Shown: positions 1 through 9,945 of the stretch, in pieces
Layout of the letters: the number at the start of each line of letters is the position of its first letter
How positions within the stretch are numbered: position 1 is the first letter of the stretch
From: AP-15 sp963703855
Lineage (GTDB): Bacteria; Pseudomonadota; Alphaproteobacteria; ATCC43930; CGMCC-115725
Length of the DNA stretch: 64,000 nucleotides
Assembly: GCA_963703855.1 (NCBI GenBank)
Contig: CAVPFW010000022.1
Location: 620,001-684,000, forward strand
Reading direction: 5' to 3'
Notes under the pieces: model-generated
Seen by the model: only the letters and a program-made list of their open reading frames with translations
The model's database searches: none
What the model was told of the DNA's origin: nothing
Translations under genes and position numbers: made by a program

Positions 1-164
1 TGGTGCTGCTGACCCCGCTGGGGGCCCGGATCAGCGCGCGGCGTCGGGCAGCGGCGGACCCGGCCGACGATGCTGCCGGCGCAGCGACGGGGGTGCCGGT
101 GCCCTACGGGGTAGCGATCGCCGGCGCCGCGCTGATCGTGACGATCCCGCCATATCTCGTCTGA
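1..164 (+). CDS. cpaA: Prepilin peptidase CpaA/TadV, C-terminal end (partial)
   Basis: The window opens inside a gene that ends at a TGA at 162-164. The last 53 codons encode a short hydrophilic stretch, the motif VPYGVAIAGAAL and a hydrophobic C-terminal segment. VPYGVAIA is the usual ending of A24-family aspartic prepilin peptidases of Tad systems, which sit in the inner membrane and cleave Flp pilins and pseudopilins. The catalytic Asp residues lie upstream, outside the window. The cpaB start follows five bases after the stop, so the gene heads the visible part of the Tad operon. The call rests on the tail motif plus context. Confidence 0.75.
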   Translation, partial: VLLTPLGARISARRRAAADPADDAAGAATGVPVPYGVAIAGAALIVTIPPYLV

Positions 165-169
165 GGGCG

Positions 170-2599
170 ATGCGCGGCCGCACCTTGATCCTGTTCGTGA
201 TCGCCCTGCTGCTCGCCGGCGGCACCGCGGTGCTGGTGCGTTCGTGGATGGCGCAACGGCCGGCGGTCGCCGTGGCGGCGGCCCCACCGCCGCCGGCGCC
301 GCAAAAGTCGATCCTGGTCGCGCGCGCCGCGATCGCCCGCGGACAGATCCTGAAGCCCGCCGATGTCGTCGCGCGCTCCTGGCCCGAAGCCGGCATCATC
401 GGCGAATATGTCGTCGCCGGGACCGGGCCGGAGAAATCGCTCGCCGGCTCGGTCGCCCGCGAGCCGTTCGTGGCGGGCGAGCCGATCATCCGGACCAAGA
501 TCGTGACCCCCGGCGATCGCGGGTTTCTCGCCGCCGTGCTCCAGCCCGGCATGCGCGCCGTCTCGGTTCCGGTCGATGCGACCTCCGGCATCGCGGGCTT
601 CGTCTTTCCCGGCGACCGGGTCGACATCCTGATCACCCTGCCGGTGCCGCCGGACGGCACCAGCGCCAACGCCTACCAGCACAAAGCGGCCCAGACCGTG
701 CTGCGCGACATTCGCGTGATCGCCGTCGATCAGCGGCTGGGCGGCAAGGCGGGCGAAGCGGTGCTGGCTCGTACCGTGACCCTCGAAGTAACCCCCAAGG
801 AGAGCGAGATCGTCGCGCTCGCTGGCGATATGGGCAAGCTGTCGCTGAGCCTGAACAGCCTTGTCGCGGCGCCGGGTCGCCGGCCGGGCGTGCTCGCGCT
901 CGCCGGCGCGACCGCCGACGATGTCTCCAGCCTGCCCGCCAATTCGATCGACGGCCACAACTCCGGCAGCTTCACTCTCGATAGTGAGGTCAGCCCCGTG
1001 CTGGCGAAGCCATTCGGAATTAAGCATAACTCCAACGATGATAAAGTTTGTATATTGCGCGGAACTGGTAATTCGAGCACTGGTTGCGAGTTCGCAACCC
1101 GGGTCGCGAGGTTCCTGATGCACCCTTCGCCCCGCGCCGGTCTCGCCGCAGCGATGATGTGGCTCGGGCTCGCCGCCGCCGCGGTCGCGGCCGAGCCGCG
1201 CGCGCCGACGAGCGCGCCCGCCCGCGCCCACCCGCCCTCTTCCGGCGAGGCCACCCAGATCCCGGCCAACGGCCGGCCGATCGTGCTCGAAGTCGGCAAG
1301 GGCACCCTGATCCGGCTGCCGCGGCCGGCGAGCACCGTCTTTGTCGCCAGCCCCGACATCGCCGATGTGCAGGTGAAGTCGCCCCAGCTCGTCTATGTCA
1401 CCGCCAAATCCCCGGGCGAGACCGTGATTTACGCGGTCGACGCCAGTGACGCGGTCATGCTCAACGCCCCGGTGCGGGTCGAGCTCGATCTGTCGCAATT
1501 GCGTCAATCCTTGCGCCAGCTGGTGCCGGGAAACGCGATCTCGGTCTCCCAGGTCGACGCCAACCTGGTGCTGAGCGGAGCCGTCGCCGACGCCGGGCAG
1601 GCCGAAAAGGCCCGCGCGCTCGCCGCTGCGATCGCCGGCATGGTCAAAGGCGGCCAGGTCGTCAACCGCCTCGCAGTCGAGACCCCGAACCAGGTCAACC
1701 TGCGCGTCCGCATCGCCGAAGTCGATCGCAGCATCCTGAAGCAGATCGGGGTCGATTGGAGCAAGGTCGGGACGAGCGCAGCTATAGGCGCTTCGGTCTC
1801 CGGACCGGCAGTGTCGCTGGCGACCGCCAATTCCCCGACGCCGCTAACCAATTCGCTGGTGGTCGGCACGTTCCCTTCGCTTTTTGGTCAACAGCTCAGC
1901 GCCATTGTATCGGCGCTCGCGACCGAGGGGTTCATCACCATCCTGGCTGAGCCCAACTTGACCGCGGTCTCGGGTCAGACCGCGAGTTTTCTGGCGGGCG
2001 GGGAATTCCCCGTCCCCGTTGCCGGTACTGCCGGCAGCGTGGGAATACCGACGATCACTGTCGAATTTAAGCAATTCGGGGTGCAGCTGGCATTCACTCC
2101 AACAATCATCGATGCCAACCACCTCAACCTGCGGGTCCGACCCGAGGTCAGCCAGTTGAGCACGCAAGGTGCAATCTCGGTGCCCCTCACCGCTACATCT
2201 ACTGTGACGATACCCGCGTTGACCGTGGACCGCGCCGAAACAACGGTCGAGCTCGCCAGCGGCCAAAGCTTCGCGCTTGCCGGACTCCTGATGCACAACA
2301 CCGAGCAGGACATCTCGAAAGTCCCGTGGATCGGCGACATCCCGATCCTCGGGGCGTTGTTCCGCTCGAACAAATTCCAGAACAGGGAAAGCGAGCTCGT
2401 CGTCATTGTCACCGCCTATCTCGTCGGCCCGCCGGCTACCGCGTTGGCATCGCCGACCGACGGCTTTGCGAGCGCGCACGACGCGCAGCAGGTGCTGTGG
2501 GGCGACGCCTGGCGGCAAGAGCTGCCGGCGCCGGCGCGCGGGCCGCTCGACGCCGGCGGCAAGGGCCTGATCGGGCCCGCCGGCTTCCGGCTCGACTGA
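170..2599 (+). CDS. cpaBC: CpaB and CpaC joined in one frame: Tad pilus periplasmic subunit plus outer-membrane secretin (809 aa)
   Basis: Residues 1 to about 316 are CpaB/RcpC: one N-terminal membrane segment (about 4-22), then a SAF-type domain (about 45-110, with ARGQILKPADVV) and the periplasmic domain ending in KVCILRGTG. Residues 317-809 are CpaC/RcpA. They begin with an internal signal peptide (MHPSPRAGLAAAMMWLGLA), then an N-terminal pilus-formation domain, then the secretin domain with the hallmark WIGDIPILGALFRS. In relatives these are two genes. Here no stop codon separates them. A TGATG at 1116-1120 sits in the frame that a one-base shift would reach, so the fusion may be an artefact and cpaC may start at 1118. 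CpaC forms the outer-membrane channel; CpaB is its periplasmic partner. Confidence 0.85.
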   Translation: MRGRTLILFVIALLLAGGTAVLVRSWMAQRPAVAVAAAPPPPAPQKSILVARAAIARGQILKPADVVARSWPEAGIIGEYVVAGTGPEKSLAGSVAREPFVAGEPIIRTKIVTPGDRGFLAAVLQPGMRAVSVPVDATSGIAGFVFPGDRVDILITLPVPPDGTSANAYQHKAAQTVLRDIRVIAVDQRLGGKAGEAVLARTVTLEVTPKESEIVALAGDMGKLSLSLNSLVAAPGRRPGVLALAGATADDVSSLPANSIDGHNSGSFTLDSEVSPVLAKPFGIKHNSNDDKVCILRGTGNSSTGCEFATRVARFLMHPSPRAGLAAAMMWLGLAAAAVAAEPRAPTSAPARAHPPSSGEATQIPANGRPIVLEVGKGTLIRLPRPASTVFVASPDIADVQVKSPQLVYVTAKSPGETVIYAVDASDAVMLNAPVRVELDLSQLRQSLRQLVPGNAISVSQVDANLVLSGAVADAGQAEKARALAAAIAGMVKGGQVVNRLAVETPNQVNLRVRIAEVDRSILKQIGVDWSKVGTSAAIGASVSGPAVSLATANSPTPLTNSLVVGTFPSLFGQQLSAIVSALATEGFITILAEPNLTAVSGQTASFLAGGEFPVPVAGTAGSVGIPTITVEFKQFGVQLAFTPTIIDANHLNLRVRPEVSQLSTQGAISVPLTATSTVTIPALTVDRAETTVELASGQSFALAGLLMHNTEQDISKVPWIGDIPILGALFRSNKFQNRESELVVIVTAYLVGPPATALASPTDGFASAHDAQQVLWGDAWRQELPAPARGPLDAGGKGLIGPAGFRLD

Positions 2600-2615
2600 G
2601 GGGTGGAGAGCGGTC

Positions 2616-3304
2616 ATGAGAATGCGCCTCTACCCGATCACCGTCGCGCTGTTGCCGGTGCTCGCCGCCTGTGCGCCGGGGGCTGCCGAATACACCAAGA
2701 GCGAAGCGCCGAACCGGCTGCGCGTCGACGGCGCCACCCGCGAGCTGGCGCTCGCTTTCGCCCCTGGCTCGGACCGGCTTGGCGCCGGCGAGGCCGCGCG
2801 CCTCGACGGGCTCGTCGCCGAGGGCGGCATCCGCCCGGCCGACCGCGTCGCGATCGCCGCGTCGGGCCCGCCGGCATTGGCCGAACAGCGCGCCGCGGCG
2901 ATCTCGAGCCGGCTGCTGCGCTGGGGCATCGTCGCCGAAACGCGCGCGCACGCCGCCGTGCCGCGCAACAGCGCCGTCCTCACGGTCGGCCGCTACGCGG
3001 TGAGCCTGCCGCCCTGCCCGAATTGGAGCATGCGCCCGGCGAGCGACTTCACCAACGCGCCGTCGAGCAATTTCGGCTGCGCCACCGCGGTCAACCTCGG
3101 CTTGATGGTCGCCAGCCCCGGCGATCTCGCCGCCGGCCGATCGCTCGAACCGGCAGATGGCAAGCCGGCGGCGAGCGCCGTCGCGCGTTATCTCGACGAC
3201 AAGGTCCCACCGCTGCCGGCCGAAGCCAATTTGGGGCCGATCCAGGGGGCAGCCCCGGCGCACCGCCGGGCGCCGCGGCGCCCGAGGGTGCAAGCCCCCC
3301 ATGA
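2616..3304 (+). CDS. cpaD: Pilus assembly lipoprotein-like CpaD, frameshifted near the C-terminus
   Basis: The N-terminus is a signal peptide with a possible lipobox (LLPVLAACAPG). It is followed by a CpaD-like body with the family pattern CPNWS...NFGCATAVNLGLMVA...GD at about residues 134-170 and the end RYLDDKVPPLP. CpaD is a periplasmic or outer-membrane Tad component associated with the secretin. The starting frame runs on to 3422, deep into cpaE. Restoring one C near 3262 (CCC to CC) would instead end the protein at a TGA at 3302-3304 that overlaps the cpaE ATG (ATGA), the spacing used elsewhere in this operon. I therefore give the corrected end; the uncorrected end is 3422. Confidence 0.75.
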
Positions 3305-4505
3305 AGGCGGTGCGCGCGAAGACCGGGTCCGAGCCTGCGCGCGAGGGCGTCCTCGCGGTGATGCGCGACCAGGCGACGTTGGATCGCCTGCAGGGGGTGA
3401 TCCGCGAACTGCAATTGGATGACGAGCTGTCGGTCACCGACACGCTCGACCTCGCCTTGCGCCGGATCCGTGCGGGATCGATGCCGCGGATTCTGCTCCT
3501 CGACGTGGCCGATCTGCCGGCGCCAATCGCCGAAATCGGTGCGGCGCGCGCGGTCGGCGGCGTCGGTCTCGAGATCGTGACCCTCGGCGAGGTCAACGAC
3601 GTCGCGCTCTACCGCGACCTCTTGGCGGCCGGCGCCGACGACTATCTGATCAAGCCGCCGAGCCGCGATGCGCTGGCGGCGGTGTTGGAGAAGAAGTCGG
3701 CGAATGCCGCGGCAGGGGCCGATGGCGGCCTCGGGCAGGTGATCGTCTTCATCGGCAGCCGCGGCGGCGTCGGAACCACCACCGCCGCGGTCGGCTGCGC
3801 CTGGGAGATCGCCGAGCAGCGCGCCGAGCGCACCGCCCTGCTCGATCTCGATCTCCATTTCGGCACCGTTGCGCTCAAGCTCGACACCGACCCCGGCAGC
3901 GGGCTGTGCGAAGCGCTCGAGCAGCCCTCGCGCATCGACAGCCTGTTCATCGACCGGGCGATGGCCAAGGTCAGCGAGAATTGCGGGTGCTGGCGGCCGA
4001 GGCTTCGGCGGCGCAGCATCTGGTGATCGACGGCGGCGCGATCGACATGCTGCTCTATGAGCTGCGCCGCAAATTCGTCCGGGTCGTGGTCGATTTGCCG
4101 CGCGGCGCCACCCCGGTGCAGCGCGTCGTGCTCGCCGCCGCGAGCCATGTCGTCGTGGTTTGCGACCGCAGCCTCGCCGGTCTGCGCGACACGATCCGGC
4201 TGCAGACCCTGATGCGCGAGCAGGCGCCGCAGGTTCGCCTCTGGCTGGTCGATGCCGGCGCCACCGGAGGCCGTGCGCTGATCGGCAGGAGCGAGTTCGA
4301 GAAAGGGGTCGGCAAGGCGCTCGACATGGTGATCTCCTATGATCCGAAATCGGCCGGGGCGGCCGCCAATTCCGGCCAGCCATTGCCTGTGGTGGCGCCC
4401 CGCAGCCCGATCGTGCGCGAGCTCCAGCAGCTCGCGGCATTGCTCGCCGGCCCCACTGCGGCGCCGCCAAAGCGCCGTCGGTTTGCCATTCGCTCGCTGT
4501 GGTAG
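3301..4505 (+). CDS. cpaE: Tad pilus localisation ATPase CpaE, frameshifted
   Basis: This is a MinD/ParA-like ATPase that positions the Tad machinery. Residues 1 to about 135 form a degenerate receiver-like domain (RILLLDVADLPAP, AGADDYLIKPPSRDA). From about residue 146 the ATPase domain begins, with the deviant Walker A SRGGVGTTTAA and the switch region LLDLDLHFGTVALKLDTDPG. The reading frame breaks near 3983: after KVSEN the frame goes to an early stop at 4026, while the next frame continues with LRVLAAEASAAQHLVIDGG to the end. One missing base explains this. The stop TAG overlaps the GTG start of cpaF. Confidence 0.85.
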
Positions 4506-6169
4506 GCTTGTTCAAGCGGCCCGACGGCGAGACCGCGCTCGACGCGCGCATCGCCGAAATGTCGGCGCGCCGCACCATGCCGGCAGCGGTGCCGCCGGCG
4601 CCGCCGGCGAACCCGATGCCCGTGGTCGAGCTGCCGGTCGAAGCCTCCAGGGAAAACCGGCTGCTGGCGGCGCGCGAGCAGCTGATCGCGCGCCTCACCG
4701 CCGAAATCCGCCCCGAGCGGCGCAGCATATTGAGCCGCGGCGAGCTCGCCAAGATCGTGGATGCCGCGGTGCAGGCCTATCTGCCGCGCCATGGCGTCGA
4801 GGCGAACGCGCTCGAGCGCCGCGATCTGATCACCGCCCTGATGCAGGCGCTGCTGACCCCGCCCGCGCCCGACGGCGATCCCGATGCGGCGGTCTCGCAG
4901 CGCCGCTCCAAGCGCGCCGCGATCGGGGCCGCAAAGGAGCAGATCCAGCCGCTCGTTCTCGAGCACATGGACATCGCCGCCGCCGCCGAGATGCCGCGCG
5001 CCACCTTTGAGACGCAGCTAGACGGCTGGGTCAAGCAGCTGCTCGGCGAGGCCAAGATCCAGCTGAATTTCATCGAGCAGCGCGAGCTCGTCCAATCCCT
5101 GATCGCCGACATGCTCGGGCTCGGCCCGCTCGATCCGCTGATCGAGGACGAGACCGTGACCGACATCATGGTCAACGGGGCAAAGCAGGTTTATGTCGAG
5201 CGCCGCGGCAAGCTAGAGCTGACCGACGTGTCGTTCCGCGACGATCAGCACGTCATGAACGTGGCGACCAAGATCGTGACCCGAATCGGCCGCCGCGTCG
5301 ACGAATCGCGCCCGCTCGTCGATGCCCGGCTGGCGGACGGCAGCCGGGTCAACATCATCATTCCGCCGCTGGCGATCGACGGCCCATCGATCTCGATCCG
5401 CAAATTCTCGAAAAAGACGATCACCCTCGACACCATGGCGCAACAGGCGAACATCTCGCCGGAGATGGCGACCTTGCTGAAGATCGCCGCGCGCTGCCGG
5501 CTCAACATTCTGATTTCCGGCGGCACCGGATCGGGCAAGACGACCTTGCTGAACGCGCTGTCGCGGCTGATCGACCCGACCGAGCGGACCGTGACGATCG
5601 AGGACGCGGCCGAGCTGCAGCTGCAGCAGCCGCATGTCGTGCGGCTCGAGACCCGTTCGCCGAACCTCGAAGGCACCGGCGAGATCTCGATGCGCGACCT
5701 GTTGCGCAATGCCCTGCGCATGCGCCCCGACCGCATCATCCTCGGCGAGATCCGCGGCGCCGAGGCGCTCGACGTGCTGCAGGCGATGAACACCGGGCAC
5801 GACGGCTCGATGAGCACGATCCACGCGAACCGACCGCGCGAGGCGCTGACCCGGCTCGAAAACATGGTCGGGATGACCGGGATCCACCTGCCCTCGCTCG
5901 CGGTGCGCACCCAGATCGCCGCGGCCGTCCACATGATCCTTCAAGTCAACCGGATGCGCGACGGCATGCGCCGCATCACCGACATCATCGAGGTGGTCGG
6001 GATGGAGGGCGACATCATCACCACCCAGGAGCTGTTCAGCTATCAGTTTCAGGGCGAAGCCGCGGACGGCCGGCTGCGCGGCGTATTCAAGTCGAGCGGG
6101 GTGCGCCCGCACTTTCTGCCACGCGCCGAATACTATGGTCTCGACCGCCCGCTGCTCGAGATCATCTGA
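4499..6169 (+). CDS. cpaF: Tad secretion ATPase CpaF/TadA (556 aa)
   Basis: This cytoplasmic hexameric motor ATPase of the type II/IV secretion superfamily powers Flp pilus assembly. A GTG start at 4499 overlaps the cpaE stop. The first ~170 residues are a helical N-terminal domain. Next come the ADGSRVNIIIPP and SIRKFSKK segments, a Walker A GGTGSGKTTLLNAL at about 340-353, an Asp-box EDAAELQ, the Walker B region RIILGEIRGAEALD and the His-box GHDGSMSTIHANRP. All motifs expected for an active ATPase are visible and the length is normal. It is one of the few genes in this operon with an unbroken frame. Confidence 0.95.
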   Translation: MVGLFKRPDGETALDARIAEMSARRTMPAAVPPAPPANPMPVVELPVEASRENRLLAAREQLIARLTAEIRPERRSILSRGELAKIVDAAVQAYLPRHGVEANALERRDLITALMQALLTPPAPDGDPDAAVSQRRSKRAAIGAAKEQIQPLVLEHMDIAAAAEMPRATFETQLDGWVKQLLGEAKIQLNFIEQRELVQSLIADMLGLGPLDPLIEDETVTDIMVNGAKQVYVERRGKLELTDVSFRDDQHVMNVATKIVTRIGRRVDESRPLVDARLADGSRVNIIIPPLAIDGPSISIRKFSKKTITLDTMAQQANISPEMATLLKIAARCRLNILISGGTGSGKTTLLNALSRLIDPTERTVTIEDAAELQLQQPHVVRLETRSPNLEGTGEISMRDLLRNALRMRPDRIILGEIRGAEALDVLQAMNTGHDGSMSTIHANRPREALTRLENMVGMTGIHLPSLAVRTQIAAAVHMILQVNRMRDGMRRITDIIEVVGMEGDIITTQELFSYQFQGEAADGRLRGVFKSSGVRPHFLPRAEYYGLDRPLLEII

Positions 6170-6231
6170 TGGCATACGCGCTCGGCTACCCCTCGTTCGA
6201 GCTGCTCCGATCGTCTTTCGCGCGGTGAACC

Positions 6232-7226
6232 ATGGTCGTTCCTTTCGATGCGGCAGATTGGCTCGCAGCGCTGTGCGCCATCACCGCAGCGTCGCTGTTT
6301 GCCGCGATGGCGGCGGCGATCGGCCGCGGCGCCGCCCGTCAGCGCTGCAAGCGCCGGCTCAATCTGGTGCGCGACCGGGCAAGAGGCATTCCCGTCGCCG
6401 CCGCTGCAGCCCGGCAACTGGTGCGGCCGCAGAGCACGACCCCGAAGATCGATCGCCTCGCCCGTCTGGGGCTGCCCGCCGCGACCTTCTCGCCGTCCGC
6501 CTGGCACGCACCGGAAGGGCGATTACGATCGGCCAATACGCGTTGCTGATGTTGGGCGTGGCAGCGCTGTCGACCGTCGGCCTTGCCCGAGCCACGTCGC
6601 TCGGCCTGGTCCCCAGCGCTTTGCTCGGCCTGTTCCTCGGATTGGCGCTCCCTCACCTGGCGGTCGGCCGTATGGGAAAGCGCCGGGTTGCCGCATTCAC
6701 GGCCTTATTCCCGGATGCCATCGACTTGATGGTTCGAGCCCTGCGCTCGGGGTTGCCGATCAGCGAAGCCGTCATTGGAGCCGCCCATGAGATCGCCGAT
6801 CCGGTTGGCAGCGAGCTCAGCATGGTCGAGAGCGGGATGCGCCTCGGGCGCGACCTCGAGGCGCTGCTGTGGGACATCGCCAAGCGCATCGACACTCCGG
6901 AATTCCGGTTTTTCATTATCGCCCTCAGCGTCCAGCGCGAGACCGGCGGCAACCTTGCCGAAACCCTCGCCAATCTCGCCGACGCCCTGCGCCGGCGCCG
7001 GCAGATGCGAGCCAAGGTCCACGCGATGTCGAGCGAGACGCGGGCGACGACAATGATTTTGGGCGGGCTCCCGATCGTGGTGATCGAACTCCTGATGCTG
7101 ACCTCGCCCGCTTATCTGGCGCCTCTTTTTCACGACGCCCGCGGCTTTTTTCTCGACGGGGTGGCGGTCGCGATGCTCGTTGCCGGCATCGCCATCATGA
7201 ACAAAATGGCGCATTTCGAAATATGA
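6232..7226 (+). CDS. tadB: Tad inner-membrane platform protein TadB, frameshifted
   Basis: This is a type II secretion F domain (GspF-like) membrane protein of the pilus platform. The N-terminal membrane segment and basic stretch read from the ATG at 6232. The frame changes near 6475, where adding one C gives LPARDLLAVRLARTGR, and the rest runs from there to TGA 7224-7226. The downstream part has two membrane segments, the GspF-like core FPDAIDLMVRALRSGLPISEA, RETGGNLAETLANLADALR, and a pair of C-terminal membrane helices. A separate 19-codon ORF (6168-6227) overlaps the cpaF stop; it could be an alternative start region or mean nothing. The stop overlaps the tadC ATG by ATGA. Confidence 0.85.
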
Positions 7227-8221
7227 CCGGCCTGCCGCCCCAGGATCTTCGAATTGCCGATTGGCTGCCCGCCGGCGTTGGCTTCGACGACGCGATCGCA
7301 GGGCTCGCCTCGCTCGCAGTGCTGGCGACCCTGCTGGCGATGTGGCAGGCGCTGCGGCCCAGGAATGCGTTCGAGCGGCGTCTGGCGCAGGTCGTCGAGC
7401 GCAAGGAAACACTGCGTCGAGAGGCGCTGGCGTCACGCCGGCGCCGGCACTACCGACGGCCCGTCGGACTGATGCGCGCGGCGGTGACGCGGCTCGATCT
7501 GCTGCGCTCGCATCATGCCACGGAAGCTCGGCTGATGCTGGCCCGGGCCGGGTTCCGATCGCCTGATGCGATGGTCGGATACCTGTTCGCGCGGCTCAGC
7601 CTTCCGTCGATTTTCGGCGTTGCCGTGCTGATCGACGGCTACGCCCTGCATCTGATGCCGATCCCGCCCGATTTCGGGTTCATGCTGGCGGGCGCCGCGG
7701 TTCTGCTCGGCTTTTACGCGCCAAAGATCTATCTGGGCAACGCCGCGGGCAAACGTGCAAAACGGCTGCGGCTGGCCTTGCCGGACGGGCTCGATCTGAT
7801 GGTCATCTGCGCCGAAGCAGGGCTCAGCCTCGACGCCACCTTGATGCGCGTATCCCGTGAGCTCGCCAGCAGCTATCCCGAGCTCGCCGAGGAGTTCGCG
7901 ATCACTGCCGCGGAATTGACGTTTTTGCCCGACCGTCGCTTGGCATTCGACAACCTCGACGGTCGAACCAACTCGGACGCGATCCGGGCGGTCGTCAATA
8001 CGCTGCAGCAAACCGCCAAATTCGGCACCCCGCTGGCGCAATCGCTGCGCGTGCTGTCCGCAAAATCGCGCGCCGCGCGGATGACGCGAGCCGAGGAAAA
8101 GGCGGCGCGGCTGCCGGCGATGCTGACGGTGCCGATGATCGTGTTCATCCTGCCGACCCTGTTTATCGTCCTGCTCGGCCCCGCCGGGATCAGCATGATG
8201 GATTTGTTCGTCAAGCATTAA
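7223..8221 (+). CDS. tadC: Tad inner-membrane platform protein TadC (332 aa)
   Basis: This is the second GspF-domain membrane protein of the Tad platform and acts with TadB. The ATG at 7223 overlaps the tadB stop. It has an N-terminal membrane segment (about 22-42), a basic cytosolic linker, two membrane segments around 120-175 and the GspF core LALPDGLDLMVICAEAGLSLD, then QTAKFGTPLAQSLRVLSAKSR and a hydrophobic C-terminus (TVPMIVFILPTLFIVLLGP). Length and layout are normal for TadC. It is the last + strand gene of the visible operon and converges with tadD. Confidence 0.92.
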   Translation: MTGLPPQDLRIADWLPAGVGFDDAIAGLASLAVLATLLAMWQALRPRNAFERRLAQVVERKETLRREALASRRRRHYRRPVGLMRAAVTRLDLLRSHHATEARLMLARAGFRSPDAMVGYLFARLSLPSIFGVAVLIDGYALHLMPIPPDFGFMLAGAAVLLGFYAPKIYLGNAAGKRAKRLRLALPDGLDLMVICAEAGLSLDATLMRVSRELASSYPELAEEFAITAAELTFLPDRRLAFDNLDGRTNSDAIRAVVNTLQQTAKFGTPLAQSLRVLSAKSRAARMTRAEEKAARLPAMLTVPMIVFILPTLFIVLLGPAGISMMDLFVKH

Positions 8222-8242
8222 GCACCGGCCGCGAGCCTGCGC

Positions 8243-9127
8243 TCACGATGGGCCCGACGCTCGCCCGGAGCCGCCGATCGACAATATCGCTCGGCTGCGG
8301 GCCTCGGGCGACAGCTCGCGCAAGGTCTGGTAATAAGCGAGGTTGTGCTCGACCGAGGCTTCGTCGAGATCGATCCGGCCGAGCCGAGCCGCTTCGGCCA
8401 CGCTCCCCTGAAGACCGTAGATCAGCGCCAGGGTCTGCCGCTCCTGCGCAGAGGCGATCGGCGCCGCCGCAACCGGCTGCAGCACGGCGATCGCGCTCGG
8501 ATAATTGCCGCTCAGCGCCAGCGACAAGGCCAGATCGACGCTCAGCGCCGCATCGCGCGGCGCATGCTCGAGCCCGCGGCGGTAACAGGCCTGCGCTTCC
8601 CGATGCGCGCCCGTCAGATCTTTGGCGACTCCGAGAAGGACCAGCAGCCTCTGGTCGTCGGGGCTCTGCACCGCCGCCTTGGCCAGCGGGACGAGCGCCA
8701 ACTCGGGGCGGCCGGTTTCGAGATCGGCCTTGGCCAGCCCGAGCAGCGCCGGCAGATAGCTGCCGTCGCGTGCGAGGGCCGAATTATACGCCAGGATCGC
8801 CTCGTTGACGGCCCCTTCGGCCAGCAATGCTTCGCCGACCGCGGCAAACGGAGCCGGGGCATTCGGCGCGATCTCGGCCGCCCGACGGAAAACGCTGACG
8901 GCGTTGGCGACATCGCCGCCGGCGCGGGCCGCTTGCCCGATCCGCATCAGCGCCGCGTAGGAAGGCGGCGTGCCGCCGCCGTCGCGGCCGTTGACGCTCA
9001 GCGGATCGAGATGGAACGGCAGCGGCTCGCACCCAGCCGATGCCAGCACAACCAAAGTAACTGCGACAAATCTTCCGAAGGCAAATATTCGGATGTCAGG
9101 CCAACCCCCGCGTTTTGTCCCGCCCAT
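8243..9127 (-). CDS. tadD: TPR lipoprotein TadD (294 aa)
   Basis: The protein starts with a signal peptide carrying a lipobox, LASAGC, with the putative lipidated Cys at residue 33. Several tetratricopeptide repeats follow (from about residue 55: YAALMRIGQAARAGGDVANAV; APFAAVGEALLAEGAVNEAI; YLPALLGLAKADLETGRPEL). TadD-type TPR lipoproteins act as outer-membrane assembly or pilotin factors for the Tad secretin. It lies on the opposite strand to the Tad operon, 21 bp beyond tadC and converging with it, so it has its own promoter, presumably in the AT-richer stretch after 9127. The TadD name rests on the context plus the TPR/lipoprotein layout. Confidence 0.75.
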   Translation of the reverse strand: MGGTKRGGWPDIRIFAFGRFVAVTLVVLASAGCEPLPFHLDPLSVNGRDGGGTPPSYAALMRIGQAARAGGDVANAVSVFRRAAEIAPNAPAPFAAVGEALLAEGAVNEAILAYNSALARDGSYLPALLGLAKADLETGRPELALVPLAKAAVQSPDDQRLLVLLGVAKDLTGAHREAQACYRRGLEHAPRDAALSVDLALSLALSGNYPSAIAVLQPVAAAPIASAQERQTLALIYGLQGSVAEAARLGRIDLDEASVEHNLAYYQTLRELSPEARSRAILSIGGSGRASGPS

Positions 9128-9431
9128 GCCGGTCTCGTCAACAAAAACCGCCCCGCGGCTCGTTAGTTAACGATCGTCAAAAACGCGTCCCGAATTTTGG
9201 GACCGTAGGGAATTCAACCCTTTCGAGGCCGCTCGCGCTCTGCAAGGGCGGCGAGCAGAAAGCGAATCGGAATTTAATCGGCATCGGCGCGAGCCGAAAG
9301 AGGCAAGACGCCTATCTTACCGGTTTGTCGAAGCGCGTCCGCTTCAAATTGAAAGCCTTCTAAATGGGGTGTTATCGTAAGGGACTGGGCAGCTGCACAC
9401 GACATGATGCTTGGGCATCGTTTCCTTGCTC
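9128..9431. other. Intergenic region between tadD and a SnoaL-like gene
   Basis: About 300 bases without a convincing gene. The tadD-proximal part (around 9160-9215) is AT-richer than its surroundings and has TTAGTTAACGATCG and GAATTTTGGGACC tracts. It is the likely promoter region of tadD, read to the left. I could not match a recognised regulator site. Short frames here have neither good starts nor protein-like sequence. Confidence 0.4.
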
Positions 9432-9945
9432 CTATGGCTTCGACGCCAGATCCGGTTTTCGGGTCTCCAAATTCACCGGAACCGAGACGTGCTCTTGCAC
9501 AACCAACCAGTTGCCGTTGATCTTCCGGTAAGCATCGGTCACTCGCACAGTGAGATCAACCGGCTTTCCTTTTTTGTTCTTACCGGTGAGGTGCTGGATG
9601 CTGTGGCTGAAACCGAGGCTCCCATCGGCCGTAACGGCGAGATCACTGATCTCAAACTTCACAGGGCCGTTGAGAAGTCTTCAGGAATTCTTCCCAATCC
9701 TTGCGATATGCGGCAGCGCCGACGTATTGGCGCGGCGGGACGACGTCAAAGACGAACAAAGTTTCATCGGGAACGTAGACCTTCATAATCGCATCGACAT
9801 CCTTGGCGTTGAAGGCGGCCGCGAACCTGTCTTCGAGCGCCCTGATTTGCGCCTCGTCGCTCGTTTGGGCCTCAGCCTTGGCCGGCTGGAGCAGGAATCC
9901 TGCACCGATCCCGCAGGCTAATGTGATGGCGGTCCATGTCTTCAT
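9432..9945 (-). CDS. Exported SnoaL/DUF4440-like (NTF2 fold) protein, frameshifted
   Basis: The N-terminus is a signal peptide (MKTWTAITLACGIGAGFLLQP, processed near AKA). It is followed by an NTF2-fold pattern, IRALEDRFAAAFNAKDVDAI and VYVPDETLFVFD, typical of SnoaL/DUF4440 proteins. The first frame stops early near 9652. A +1 shift near 9675 continues with GPVKFEISDLAVTADGSLGF, the Y..I.G.WLVVQEHVSVP strand pattern and a stop at 9432. Together this gives a normal-length protein of about 170 residues. Such proteins range from steroid isomerases to non-catalytic binding proteins, and nothing here picks a substrate. The frameshift may be a sequence error. Confidence 0.7.

Noticed and set aside
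6168..6227. A 19-codon ORF overlapping the cpaF stop as a leader peptide of tadB
   Set aside because: Too short and without pattern; it ends five bases before tadB and may simply be chance.
9160..9215. A CtrA or other cell-cycle regulator site upstream of tadD
   Set aside because: TTAAC and TTAG words occur but not with the TTAA-N7-TTAA spacing.
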